From JADCCX01 sp051649305 (lineage in GTDB: Bacteria; Pseudomonadota; Alphaproteobacteria; Rhizobiales; Beijerinckiaceae), in contig JBOFGV010000095.1 of NCBI GenBank assembly GCA_051649305.1, forward strand, positions 50,871-114,870: a stretch of 64,000 nucleotides of DNA, in the 5' to 3' direction. How positions within the stretch are numbered: position 1 is the first letter of the stretch; each line of letters starts with the position of its first letter. The translations under genes were made by a program, and so were the position numbers. The notes below the pieces were generated by a model that saw only the letters and a program-made list of their open reading frames with translations, ran no database searches and was not told the origin of the DNA. Positions 8,737 to 16,710 of this stretch are shown here, piece by piece.

Positions 8737-9731
8737 GAGTCATCCCACTATTGAAGAAACTCTTTGAGCGGGATGAGAGTGCTGTTGCCCTTCGCTTTGG
8801 GCGCTGGGGTTTCTGGTGGACGCTTCTGGCAACCGTTGCTTCATTGGTTTTTGCTGCTTTTTCCATTGGGTTCCTAATGGGGGCCGTTGAAAAACTTGCA
8901 GGGCTGTTATCTGACGAACGCTGGAGCACGTTAAGAAGCGAGAAGGCAGCAATTTTTCTTGGAAACCCTTATTCTCTTAGGGGCTTTATTGCCGTAGGCG
9001 TTTTGGGCATTTGCGCCACTTGTGCTGCAGCGAAGATGCAAGGCGTCCTGTGGCACGGATTTCTGACGCTTTACGGCGGGTTTTCATGGAAACGCTTCTG
9101 GCGCATGGGATCTTTATGGTTCTTGGTAAGCATTCCCATTACAGCCTTTTCGGTTGTTGTTTATGGCAAGGATCTGGTCTGGAGTTTCGCGGCCACCCGG
9201 TTTCCTCTTTTCATCATGACGACATTGGCATGGATTGCGCTCCAGACCTTTGCTGAAGAAGCCTTCTTTCGCGGTTACCTTTACCATGCGTGGGTCAGGG
9301 TCTTCCCATATCCGGTCCTTGTTACGGTGGTGTGGAGCGCATTATTCGCTGCATTGCACTGGACAAATGTCGACGTTCAGAGTGACCCCCTTCCAGCTAT
9401 GATCGACATGATGACTTTTGCTTTTTTTGCACAGTGGCTGACCGTGCGCACAGGCTCTCTCGATGCTGCATGGGGCATGCATTTCACCAACAATGTTTTT
9501 GCCTTTCTGGCGATCAATGTGCGTCCGGGCTACAATACGGACGCTGCCATCTTTCAGTACACGGACCTCCTTCTGATAACGGGAGGAAGCTACGCCAATG
9601 ATCCGTTGTACATTGTGATGCAAATCGCGAGTTTCGCGCTGACGTTCTGGGCCGTGCTTGACCGGCGGTCTCCGTTTTTCATTGAAGAGCGAAATGCCTC
9701 AATGAACAGTTTGCAAGATTCAGGAAATTGA
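8733..9731 (+). CDS. CPBP family intramembrane glutamic endopeptidase (CAAX-protease-like)
   Basis: 332 residues starting at GTG 8733, overlapping the pepF stop by 4 bp. A polytopic membrane protein (about 7-8 hydrophobic segments) with the CPBP motif EEAFFRG at residues 175-181, and later conserved His/Asn motifs (LHWTN and HFTNN). Relatives cleave prenylated or other membrane proteins, or act in bacteriocin immunity; no target is evident. Its 3' end overlaps the convergent doc gene by 12 bp. Confidence 0.88.
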   Translation: MRVIPLLKKLFERDESAVALRFGRWGFWWTLLATVASLVFAAFSIGFLMGAVEKLAGLLSDERWSTLRSEKAAIFLGNPYSLRGFIAVGVLGICATCAAAKMQGVLWHGFLTLYGGFSWKRFWRMGSLWFLVSIPITAFSVVVYGKDLVWSFAATRFPLFIMTTLAWIALQTFAEEAFFRGYLYHAWVRVFPYPVLVTVVWSALFAALHWTNVDVQSDPLPAMIDMMTFAFFAQWLTVRTGSLDAAWGMHFTNNVFAFLAINVRPGYNTDAAIFQYTDLLLITGGSYANDPLYIVMQIASFALTFWAVLDRRSPFFIEERNASMNSLQDSGN

Positions 9732-10112
9732 GACGCAATTCCCCCTGATCCATCCAGCCAGATGCTCCTCACTCACGTTTCCAGCAGCCAATCCCAGAAA
9801 CGTCACCACGGCATCACCATCGTCCGCTGTCAGCAGCAAACCATGTTCGATCAGGAACAGTTCCATCGCCACATAGGCCGTGCGCTTGTTGCCATCGATG
9901 AATGGGTGGTTCTTGGCGATGCCAAACGCATAGGCCGCTGCCAGATCGCAGAGGTCTGCATCAGGATTATAAGCGGCAAGGTTCTGCGGGCGACCGAGGG
10001 CTGAATCGATCATGCCCTCGTCGCGAATGCCCACGCCGCCGCCATGCTGGGCCAATTGCTCTTCGTGGATCGCAAGGATGATCTCGCGGTCCAGCCAACG
10101 ATATTCTTTCAT
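9720..10112 (-). CDS. doc: Doc-type toxin (Fic/Doc family, death on curing)
   Basis: 130 residues with the Doc/Fic core HPFIDGNKR at residues 69-77; the catalytic His69 and nucleotide-binding Asn/Lys/Arg are all present. Characterised Doc toxins phosphorylate elongation factor Tu, whereas Fic proteins AMPylate. The N-terminus (YRWLDREIILAIHEEQL) is typical of stand-alone Doc. It follows its antitoxin gene by 11 bp. The partner is an AbrB/MazE-type protein, not the classical Phd. The gene overlaps the CPBP gene tail to tail by 12 bp, suggesting a compact insertion. Confidence 0.92.
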   Translation of the reverse strand: MKEYRWLDREIILAIHEEQLAQHGGGVGIRDEGMIDSALGRPQNLAAYNPDADLCDLAAAYAFGIAKNHPFIDGNKRTAYVAMELFLIEHGLLLTADDGDAVVTFLGLAAGNVSEEHLAGWIRGNCVSIS

Positions 10113-10123
10113 GAGAACACTCG

Positions 10124-10384
10124 CTATTTCGCGAGTTCGTTGAGGACATTGTGCCGCCGCCGCATGATCTCACGCGCCAGCGCCATGCGACGCTCAAACT
10201 CCGGATCGTTGCGTGTGAAGCGATAGCCCTCGGGCGAGCGCGTGATAAAGAGCTTGTCGCCCTTCTCAACATTCAACTCGTCCAGCACGTCACGCGGCAA
10301 GACTACGCCAAGCGAATTGCCGATTTGCACAACCTTGAGGGTGGTGAAGTCTTTCTCCTGAGGAGCCTGCGCCTGCTTGTTCAT
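10124..10384 (-). CDS. AbrB/MazE-type antitoxin of Doc
   Basis: 86 residues. The central part (LKVVQIGNSLGVVLPRDVL, then GDKLFITRSPEGYRF) is an AbrB/MazE swapped-hairpin DNA-binding domain. The Arg-rich C-terminal tail (EFERRMALAREIMRRRHNVL) is the likely toxin-neutralising helix. It is transcribed just before doc, and by analogy to other antitoxins probably represses its own promoter. A short AT-rich upstream region has ACGGAGATATG-like spacing for ribosome binding. Confidence 0.88.
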   Translation of the reverse strand: MNKQAQAPQEKDFTTLKVVQIGNSLGVVLPRDVLDELNVEKGDKLFITRSPEGYRFTRNDPEFERRMALAREIMRRRHNVLNELAK

Positions 10385-10522
10385 ATCATATCTCCGTATT
10401 TACGGACGTAATAACATCAATCTGATCTCCCCGCAATGTTTGCCTTCTTTGAAGAAACCCGGATGCCATCACCACTGCTCAACGCAGCCTGCCCGCTTGA
10501 CGTGATCCATCAATCGCAATAA

Positions 10523-10537
10523 GAACAAAAATAGAAC
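10523..10537 (+). promoter_or_regulatory. SOS box (LexA site) upstream of ssb
   Basis: GAAC-AAAAATA-GAAC, an exact match to the alphaproteobacterial LexA consensus GAAC-N7-GAAC, 88 bp before the ssb start. It predicts repression of ssb by LexA and induction on DNA damage. The consensus is established knowledge for rhizobia and Rhodobacter; binding here is inferred. Confidence 0.8.
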
Positions 10538-10624
10538 ATTAGTTGATGTGGACAAAGCAAAGCGTCCGTCGCGCGTAGCCAGTTCCATCGCTATGATGTG
10601 GGTTTGGAAATCAGGAGTTCTGCC

Positions 10625-11161
10625 ATGGCTGGTAGCGTCAACAAGGTCATTCTCGTCGGTAATCTGGGTGCTGACCCTGAGGTCAAGCGCATGAGCAGCG
10701 GTGAGCCTGTGGTCAATCTCAGCATTGCCACATCGGAAAGCTGGAAAGACAAGCAGACCGGCGAGCGCAAGGACAAGACCGAGTGGCACCGCGTGGTGAT
10801 CTTCAACGAGAACATCGCCAAGGTGGCTGAGCAATACCTGAAGAAGGGTTCGACTGTTTACATCGAAGGTCAGCTGCAAACCCGCAAGTGGCAGGACAAG
10901 ACGGGTGCAGACCGCTACTCCACCGAAATCGTGTTGCAGCGCTTTCGCGGTGAAATGACACTGCTTGGCGGTCGCAACGACGGTGGCGGTAGTGGCGGCG
11001 GCGGTGGTGATGATCGTGGTCGCATGGAAGACCGCTCCGGCGGCGGCAGCGACTTTGGCCGCTCCGCACCGATGGAACGTCGCCCATCATCAGGCGGCGG
11101 TATGTCAGGTGGTGGAATGTCCGGCGGACGCCCTGACCTTGATGACGATATCCCGTTCTGA
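10625..11161 (+). CDS. ssb: Single-stranded DNA-binding protein
   Basis: 178 residues from MAGSVNKVIL (ATG 10625); the longer frame upstream lacks family support. The OB fold covers about residues 1-110 (VGNLGADPEVK, SESWKDKQTGERKDKTEWHR broken over strands, YIEGQLQTRKW). A Gly/Ser/Arg-rich disordered linker follows, then the acidic tip DLDDDIPF that docks partner proteins. It binds ssDNA during replication, repair and recombination. The upstream LexA box indicates SOS control. The usual divergent uvrA is not here; a toxin-antitoxin pair occupies that side instead. Confidence 0.96.
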   Translation: MAGSVNKVILVGNLGADPEVKRMSSGEPVVNLSIATSESWKDKQTGERKDKTEWHRVVIFNENIAKVAEQYLKKGSTVYIEGQLQTRKWQDKTGADRYSTEIVLQRFRGEMTLLGGRNDGGGSGGGGGDDRGRMEDRSGGGSDFGRSAPMERRPSSGGGMSGGGMSGGRPDLDDDIPF

Positions 11162-11173
11162 ATTGGGGACTAA

Positions 11174-11195
11174 CCCTCCTCGCTTGCGGGGAGGG
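11174..11195. repeat. Short GC-rich palindrome of the CCCTCC/GGGAGGG repeat family
   Basis: CCCTCCTC-GCTTGC-GGGGAGGG lies between the convergent ssb and nadE genes. It shares its stem and GCTTGCGGGGAGGG-like core with the larger element at 24488-24596, so it is a short copy of the same dispersed family. It may also end transcription from both sides. Confidence 0.6.
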
Positions 11196-11223
11196 AGAAG
11201 ATTCAGTGCAAATTCAAAAAAGC

Positions 11224-12996
11224 TCAGAAATCAACCACATCGGATTGCGCGCGGACAACCTCCGGCGCTATTCCGTTGTCCGCCTTGTAGGCCGCAGCAC
11301 CTGAATCGCGGAAGCGGTTGACGATGGGGTAGCGGCGCTCACGGCCGAAGGCCTTGGTCGTCACCTTCACACCGGGTGCTGACTGGCGGCGCTTGAACTC
11401 GGCGATGTAGAGCAGTCGCTCAATCTTGCGGACGGTTTCGAGGTCAAAGCCATCGGCCACGATATCAGACACGCGCATTTCGCGCTCCACCAGACGCACC
11501 AGAATGCCATCCAGCACATCGTAGGGCGGCAGCGAATCCTGATCTTTCTGGTTCTCGCGCAGTTCGGCGGAGGGTGGCTTCACCAGAATATTCTCGGGGA
11601 TGACCACACCGTCCGGCCCATAGACCCAGTCCGGCTTCCAGCGGTTGCGCAGCGCGCAGAGGCGGAAAACCTCCATCTTGTAGAGGTCCTTGATCGGGTT
11701 GAAGCCACCGTTCATATCGCCGTAGAGCGTGCAATAACCGACAGACATTTCGCTCTTGTTGCCGGTGGTCACCACCATCGGCCCAAACTTGTTGGAGATG
11801 GACATAAGGATCGTGCCACGCACGCGGCTTTGCAGGTTTTCTTCGGTCAAATCCCGCTGGCGGCCCTGAAACATCGGCACAAGCGTGCTTTCAATGCCCT
11901 CAACCGCTGTCTTGATGGGCACAATGTCATAGCGGACGCCGGTTGCCTCCGCCACGCCGTGGGCATCAGCCAGGCTTTCCTTGGATGTGTAGAGATAGGG
12001 CAACATCACGCAGTGCACGCGGTCTGCACCCAGCGCATCCACCGCCATGGCGGTGCAAATGGCAGAATCAATGCCGCCGGAGAGGCCGAGCACCACGCCG
12101 GGAAAGCGGTTCTTGTCGACATAATCGCGCAGGCCAAGCACGCAGGCCTCATAGTCCGCCTCGTCGCCATCCTCGACGGGCGAAACGGGGCCGTCCTTGC
12201 AGACCCAGCTGCCGTTATTGCGGGTCCAGGTTGTGAGCGCGATGGTTTCAACGAAGGCCGGCAGCTGGAAAGCCAGACTGCGGTCAGCATTGAGACCCAT
12301 GGAACCACCGTCAAATACCAGCTCGTCCTGCCCGCCAACCTGATTGACATAGATAAGCGGCAGGCCGCTTTCGGTCACGCGGGCAACGATTGTGTTCAGC
12401 CGCTCTTCAAGCCGCCCACGCCGATAGGGCGAACCGTTGGGAACGATGAGGATTTCGGCACCCGTCTCCGCAAGACACTCGACAACATCCCCACCCCAGA
12501 TATCCTCGCAGATGGGAATACCGATGCGCACGCCGTTTATCGCGACAGAGCCGGGCATGGGGCCAGCGTCAAACACACGCTTTTCATCAAAGACGCCGTA
12601 GTTGGGCAGATCGTTCTTGAAGCGGACAGCGGCAATCTTGCCATGCTGGAGCACGCAGACGGCATTGTAGACCTCCATGCCGTCTTTCTGAAGGTCGCGC
12701 TCCCCCTTTGCCCTTGGGCCAACCAGCCATGGCGTTCCGATGATGACAGCTGGCCCACCATCCGCTGTTTCCCTCGCCAGCTCATCGATGGCAGCGCGGC
12801 AGGAATCGAGGAACGCAGGCTTCAGAACCAGATCTTCGGGCGGATAGGCCGAGAGGAACAGCTCCGTCAGCACCACCAGATCAGCGCCGAGACGGGCGGC
12901 TTCGGCGCGCGCCGTACGGGCCTTGGCGGCATTTCCGGCAACATCGCCAATGATGGGATTGAGCTGCGCAATCGCGATTTTAAGAGTGTTGGTCAT
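11224..12996 (-). CDS. nadE: Glutamine-dependent NAD+ synthetase
   Basis: 590 residues with two domains. The N-terminal nitrilase-like glutaminase (1 to about 270) has a Glu in VVLTELFLSAYP, a Lys in RFKNDLPNYG and a Cys in GIPICEDIWGG as its catalytic triad. The C-terminal synthetase carries the ATP-pyrophosphatase loop SGGIDS at residues 306-311 and later TTGNKSEMSVGYCTLYGD. It converts nicotinic acid adenine dinucleotide to NAD+ in the cytosol with ammonia channelled from glutamine. Length is normal. A long open frame on the opposite strand is an artefact of codon bias. Confidence 0.96.
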   Translation of the reverse strand: MTNTLKIAIAQLNPIIGDVAGNAAKARTARAEAARLGADLVVLTELFLSAYPPEDLVLKPAFLDSCRAAIDELARETADGGPAVIIGTPWLVGPRAKGERDLQKDGMEVYNAVCVLQHGKIAAVRFKNDLPNYGVFDEKRVFDAGPMPGSVAINGVRIGIPICEDIWGGDVVECLAETGAEILIVPNGSPYRRGRLEERLNTIVARVTESGLPLIYVNQVGGQDELVFDGGSMGLNADRSLAFQLPAFVETIALTTWTRNNGSWVCKDGPVSPVEDGDEADYEACVLGLRDYVDKNRFPGVVLGLSGGIDSAICTAMAVDALGADRVHCVMLPYLYTSKESLADAHGVAEATGVRYDIVPIKTAVEGIESTLVPMFQGRQRDLTEENLQSRVRGTILMSISNKFGPMVVTTGNKSEMSVGYCTLYGDMNGGFNPIKDLYKMEVFRLCALRNRWKPDWVYGPDGVVIPENILVKPPSAELRENQKDQDSLPPYDVLDGILVRLVEREMRVSDIVADGFDLETVRKIERLLYIAEFKRRQSAPGVKVTTKAFGRERRYPIVNRFRDSGAAAYKADNGIAPEVVRAQSDVVDF

Positions 12997-13050
12997 AGAG
13001 CCTGATTTAGCGAGACGGCAGCCCGATGGGAAGAGCCGCTGTTGACGCTG

Positions 13051-13728
13051 TCAAACAAGTTCAGCGAGGCTTTTGATGTCCCGGTCCGGCTGGGCATCAA
13101 AATACTCATCTGGCTGGCTGGTGCGATTGACCCAGATGGTTTGCAACCCAAAGGCCGCACCACCCGCAATGTCCCAGCGGTTGGAGGAAACAAGGCAGAT
13201 ACTGCGGGCCGGCATGTCCAGCCTTTTGCAGAGATGCGCATAGACAGAAGGCGCAGTTTTGAACTGGCGCACGTCATCCACCGATACAACCATATCTACC
13301 AATGGCAGCACGGCGGAGGCGCTGGCGGCACTTTCCGCCATCTCCTGTGTGCCATTGGTGAAGATGGCGAGCGGATGCCCCATGCGCCGCAGCTTGATGA
13401 GGGTTGGGCAGACATCCGGATAGGCTTCCAGCCGCCAGTAGGCATCGAGCAATTTGGCGCGCATGGCCTTGTCGACAGAGGGAAAGCGGGCGAGCGCAAA
13501 ATCGAGCGCCTCTTCTGTCAGGGACCAGAAATCACGATGCTTGCCCATCAAGGTGCGCACCCAGGAGTATTCCAGCTGCTTGGAGCGCCACAAGGCTGAG
13601 AACTGGTCCGCATCGTCGCCGACAGCATCACGGTAGCGCCCGATAGCCGCATGGACATCAAACAGCGTTCCATAGGCATCAAATGCATAGGCCATTGCAG
13701 ACGCTTTTGCAGGCGCTTTTGCAGACAT
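13051..13728 (-). CDS. Haloacid dehalogenase type II (HAD superfamily)
   Basis: 225 residues. HAD motif I is FDAYGTLFD with the nucleophilic Asp, motif II is in IFTNGTQ, and motif III plus acid is around VSSNRWDIAGG. Arg in the RYRDAV region and SWVRTLMGKHRDFW fit L-2-haloacid dehalogenases, which hydrolyse short 2-halocarboxylates, although many relatives have other substrates. A second in-frame Met (MAYAFDAYG) 11 codons in could be the true start. Divergent from the aminotransferase gene. Confidence 0.88.
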   Translation of the reverse strand: MSAKAPAKASAMAYAFDAYGTLFDVHAAIGRYRDAVGDDADQFSALWRSKQLEYSWVRTLMGKHRDFWSLTEEALDFALARFPSVDKAMRAKLLDAYWRLEAYPDVCPTLIKLRRMGHPLAIFTNGTQEMAESAASASAVLPLVDMVVSVDDVRQFKTAPSVYAHLCKRLDMPARSICLVSSNRWDIAGGAAFGLQTIWVNRTSQPDEYFDAQPDRDIKSLAELV

Positions 13729-13783
13729 GGGCTACTCCTTGTGGGTGGCCACTCTTGCGTGAAAAACGAAAAGTATCAGCAGA

Positions 13784-13866
13784 CAAAACTGATCAATTGT
13801 CAAAACTGATCGTGGCCATGAGAAAGCATCATGTCTCGATCTGTTGACCTTTGATCAAAGTGGTCA
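13784..13866. promoter_or_regulatory. Direct repeat and dyad between the dehalogenase and aminotransferase genes
   Basis: CAAAACTGATC occurs twice (13784-13794 and 13801-13811), 17 bp apart. A dyad follows: TGACC (13845-13849), the perfect palindrome TTTGATCAAA (13850-13859) and GGTCA (13862-13866). The latter overlaps a TTGACC that could be a -35 element for the gene at 13908. These look like operator sites for one or both divergent genes; the binding protein is unknown. Confidence 0.4.
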
Positions 13867-13907
13867 TCGTATAGCGCAGTTGTAACAAACACGGTGCGGA
13901 GCACACA

Positions 13908-14774
13908 ATGGCCAACTGGTCCCAGACATGGACATTTTTTGAAGGCAAATGGCACGAAGGCAATGTGCCTATCATGGGTGCACGCAGCCACGGTGCCTGG
14001 CTCGCCTCCACAGTGTTTGATGGCGCGCGCCTGTTTGAAGGCATGGCACCTGATCTTGACCTGCACTGCGCCAGACTCAACCGCTCGGCAACCGCCATCG
14101 GCCTCAATCCCACCATGACCTCGGATGCCATTCAGGCGCTGGTCAAAGACGGGTTGAAGAAGTTTGGATCTGACAAGGCGCTCTATGTGAAGCCGATGTA
14201 CTGGGGAGAAGGCGAAGGCCCCTCCACCATTATTGCTGATCCTGACGACATCGGCTTTGCACTCTGCCTGTTTGAGGCACCCATGCCTGTTCCGGGCGGA
14301 TTGTCCGTGACGTCCACACGGTTTCGCAGGCCTACATTTGAATCCATGCCAACGGATTCAAAAGCGGGCTGCCTTTATCCCAACAATGCCCGCGCCCTCA
14401 AGGAAGCCAAGGGCAAGGGTTTCGACAATGCGCTGGTCTGTGATGCCCTTGGCAATGTGGCGGAAACCGCGACATCCAACGTTTTCATGGCCAAGGACGG
14501 TGTCGTGAAAACACCTGTGATCAATGGCACGTTCCTCAACGGCATAACGCGCCAACGCGTCATCAGCCTGCTGCGCAACGACGGTCACAAGGTGGAGGAA
14601 GCCACCCTCACCTATGCCGATTTTCAGCAGGCAGACGAGATCTTCATCTCAGGCAATTATTCCAAGGTTATGCCTGTGCTGAAAATCGATGACCGTAGCC
14701 TCCAGCCCGGTCCGTTCTACAACAAGGCCCGCGCGCTTTACTGGGCCTATGCGCACCAGACAGGCGGGTTGTAA
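13908..14774 (+). CDS. Branched-chain-type aminotransferase (PLP class IV)
   Basis: 288 residues. PLP class IV fold: FDGARLFEG near residue 40, the Schiff-base Lys152 in SDSKAGCLYPNN context, and phosphate-binding GNVAETATSNVF and NGITRQRV. Family members transfer amino groups between branched-chain amino acids and 2-oxoglutarate, with D-amino-acid and aminodeoxychorismate lyase relatives. The Lys-neighbour sequence differs from classical IlvE, and this version is a second, alphaproteobacterial subgroup, so ILV specificity is likely but unproven. The PaiB-like gene follows after 3 bp. Confidence 0.87.
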   Translation: MANWSQTWTFFEGKWHEGNVPIMGARSHGAWLASTVFDGARLFEGMAPDLDLHCARLNRSATAIGLNPTMTSDAIQALVKDGLKKFGSDKALYVKPMYWGEGEGPSTIIADPDDIGFALCLFEAPMPVPGGLSVTSTRFRRPTFESMPTDSKAGCLYPNNARALKEAKGKGFDNALVCDALGNVAETATSNVFMAKDGVVKTPVINGTFLNGITRQRVISLLRNDGHKVEEATLTYADFQQADEIFISGNYSKVMPVLKIDDRSLQPGPFYNKARALYWAYAHQTGGL

Positions 14775-14777
14775 GCG

Positions 14778-15422
14778 ATGTATGCCAGAGAAGAAGCGAA
14801 GGAGCATCGGGCGGAAGTGCTTCATGAGGCCATCCGCTCCATACGCTTTGGCACGCTGGTCACGGCCGATGATACCGGCGCACCGCAAGCCGTGCATGTT
14901 CCTTTTGTTCTGAAACAGACGGGGGATGCAGCCGTTCTTGAGAGCCATATTGCGCGAGCCAACCCGCTCTGGAAACTGCTGGTTGAACCACGCCCGACGC
15001 TGGTGATGTTTCAGGGGCCGCAGGCTTATGTCCGACCCGGCTGGTATCCCGCCAAGCAGGAACATGGCAAAGTTGTGCCCACATGGAGCTACGTGGCGGT
15101 GCATGCCCGAGGGCAGGCCTGCACCATGAAAGACGACAAGGCACTGCTGAACCATATCCGCGAATTGTCAGACCAGCAGGAAGCCGGGCAAGCCCAGCCA
15201 TGGTCCGTGGATGATGCACCTGACGGATTCATCTCAGCGCTGTCACGCGGGATTGTCGGGCTGTCGCTGCCTGTTGATCAGTTGGACGGTGTGTGGAAAC
15301 TCAACCAGCACCGCAGCGAGGCGGACAGACTTGGCATGATTGATGGCCTTGCTGCGCGCACCGATGAGGGCTCCAACCATCTTGCGATCATCATGCGCGA
15401 CCTTGAAGCCAGAAAAGGCTGA
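14778..15422 (+). CDS. PaiB-like FMN-binding protein
   Basis: 214 residues of the FMN-binding negative transcriptional regulator family: MYARE at the start, FGTLVTADD, AHVPF-type segment HVPFVLK, HIARANPLWK and the signature VPTWSYVAVHARG. The fold is a flavin-binding split barrel. The name comes from Bacillus PaiB, which affects sporulation and protease genes; direct DNA binding has not been generally shown. It is co-transcribed with the aminotransferase (3-bp gap). Confidence 0.88.
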   Translation: MYAREEAKEHRAEVLHEAIRSIRFGTLVTADDTGAPQAVHVPFVLKQTGDAAVLESHIARANPLWKLLVEPRPTLVMFQGPQAYVRPGWYPAKQEHGKVVPTWSYVAVHARGQACTMKDDKALLNHIRELSDQQEAGQAQPWSVDDAPDGFISALSRGIVGLSLPVDQLDGVWKLNQHRSEADRLGMIDGLAARTDEGSNHLAIIMRDLEARKG

Positions 15423-15448
15423 AAACAGCACTTTCCCGGTTAAGCAAG

Positions 15449-15464
15449 GGTTACTTCTGTAACC
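15449..15464. promoter_or_regulatory. GGTTAC-N4-GTAACC dyad upstream of the TadG-like gene
   Basis: A perfect 6-bp inverted repeat with a TTCT spacer, about 87 bp before the TadG-like start and just after the PaiB-like stop. A TATACT hexamer at 15512-15517 could be the -10 box of the downstream gene. The dyad may be an operator; no regulator can be named. Confidence 0.4.
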
Positions 15465-15550
15465 GCGTTTTCACCAAACATCTGCACGTTATGTGAACAC
15501 CTTTGTGCGACTATACTCTCACGAGGGGTCGTACGCACAGGAGTTGGGCT

Positions 15551-16684
15551 ATGGCAAAGTTTGGCGGAATTTTACGCAGGTTCACGCGCAGCGAACGTGG
15601 AAATGTCATTATGCTCTTTGGCCTCACCTTGCCGCCCATGCTTGGCGCAGGTGGCATGGCCATGGACTATTCGCGGGCATCCAATGTCAAATCACAAATG
15701 CAGAGTGAAGCGGACGCAGCGGCTTTGGCGGGAGCAATTGCTGCGTCAAACACTGTTCTCAAAAAACTTCCGACAAACAAGGACACATTGTCAGCTGCCG
15801 CAATAAACAATGCGCAGAGCATGATGAATGCGAAATATGCTTCATCCAATGTGTCGAATGTTGCAGTAAAAGGAACTTGGATTAGCAGTGACCGTTTTGA
15901 GGTAGTTACATCTGGAAAAATGAAAAATACGGCTTCCAGACTTATCCCTGGAATTCCCGCCGAATTAGAATTTAAATCACGCGCTGTTGCATTCGTTCAA
16001 GTTGACCCAAAGCTAAAAGCTTTCAATCCAAAAATGGCTTTCCTTGATTTTGAAGCAGGGGACTACAACAGAATCTATGTCTATTGCTTTGACAAAGCGC
16101 GCAAAAATGAAGCCGACAAAGGTCGCCGTGCTGAAACAATGACAGCCATTTCAGACAATGGCGGCACTGTGTACAACAATAATATGCCGTACTGTAATAC
16201 GTCGGAAACGATTTCATACAGGCTTTACAACGTACGTATGATGCGTACGACGCCCAGCAAATGGGACAACGGTCTCGCGGAACGCTTCAATCACTACACA
16301 GACACTGATCTGGACGTGAACGGTGTTGCCAATTATGAGTTCAAAAACGGCGATAGAAACAATTACGGCGTAACGTCTGAATTCGCGTTGAAACCAGAAG
16401 ACGGTCTTCTGGAAACAGTGCTTTGCGACACTTTGGCTGAGTGCAAGCCTAAATCTCAGGGTGGGATTCTTCCACAAGGAAAGAATCGATCACCTGAAAG
16501 AGAGAAAAAGGCCTGCGAACCCGGCAAGTTCATGTATTATGGTTGGGAAGACCGCCCCTATTTCCACGCGGGTGCACCAGCCGGTATCAATGGCTGGACG
16601 GACCGGGATTACGACGACATCAGGCTTGTTGTTGAATGCCCAGGGCTGCCTGAATTCGTGGCCAGCATCAAACTCGTCGATTGA
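15551..16684 (+). CDS. TadG-like pilus-assembly/secreted protein, orphan
   Basis: 377 residues from MAKFGGIL (ATG 15551, preceded by AGGAG). The N-terminal ERGNVIMLFGLTLPPMLGAGG helix (about 15-38) followed by AMDYSRA and QSEADAAALAGA is the TadE/TadG-type motif of Flp pilus and related surface proteins. The rest is a long extracytoplasmic domain ending with MYYGWEDRPYF and DYDDIRLVVECP. No other tad genes are near. The segment around 15780-16300 is richer in A and T than its neighbours, hinting at relaxed selection or recent acquisition of the ectodomain. Confidence 0.8.
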   Translation: MAKFGGILRRFTRSERGNVIMLFGLTLPPMLGAGGMAMDYSRASNVKSQMQSEADAAALAGAIAASNTVLKKLPTNKDTLSAAAINNAQSMMNAKYASSNVSNVAVKGTWISSDRFEVVTSGKMKNTASRLIPGIPAELEFKSRAVAFVQVDPKLKAFNPKMAFLDFEAGDYNRIYVYCFDKARKNEADKGRRAETMTAISDNGGTVYNNNMPYCNTSETISYRLYNVRMMRTTPSKWDNGLAERFNHYTDTDLDVNGVANYEFKNGDRNNYGVTSEFALKPEDGLLETVLCDTLAECKPKSQGGILPQGKNRSPEREKKACEPGKFMYYGWEDRPYFHAGAPAGINGWTDRDYDDIRLVVECPGLPEFVASIKLVD

Positions 16685-16710
16685 AGGTTTGTATCAGAGC
16701 TTAGGTACTT

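Noticed and set aside
11830..13005. A 391-codon plus-strand frame over nadE
   Set aside because: nadE on the other strand has all catalytic motifs; this is a codon-bias shadow.
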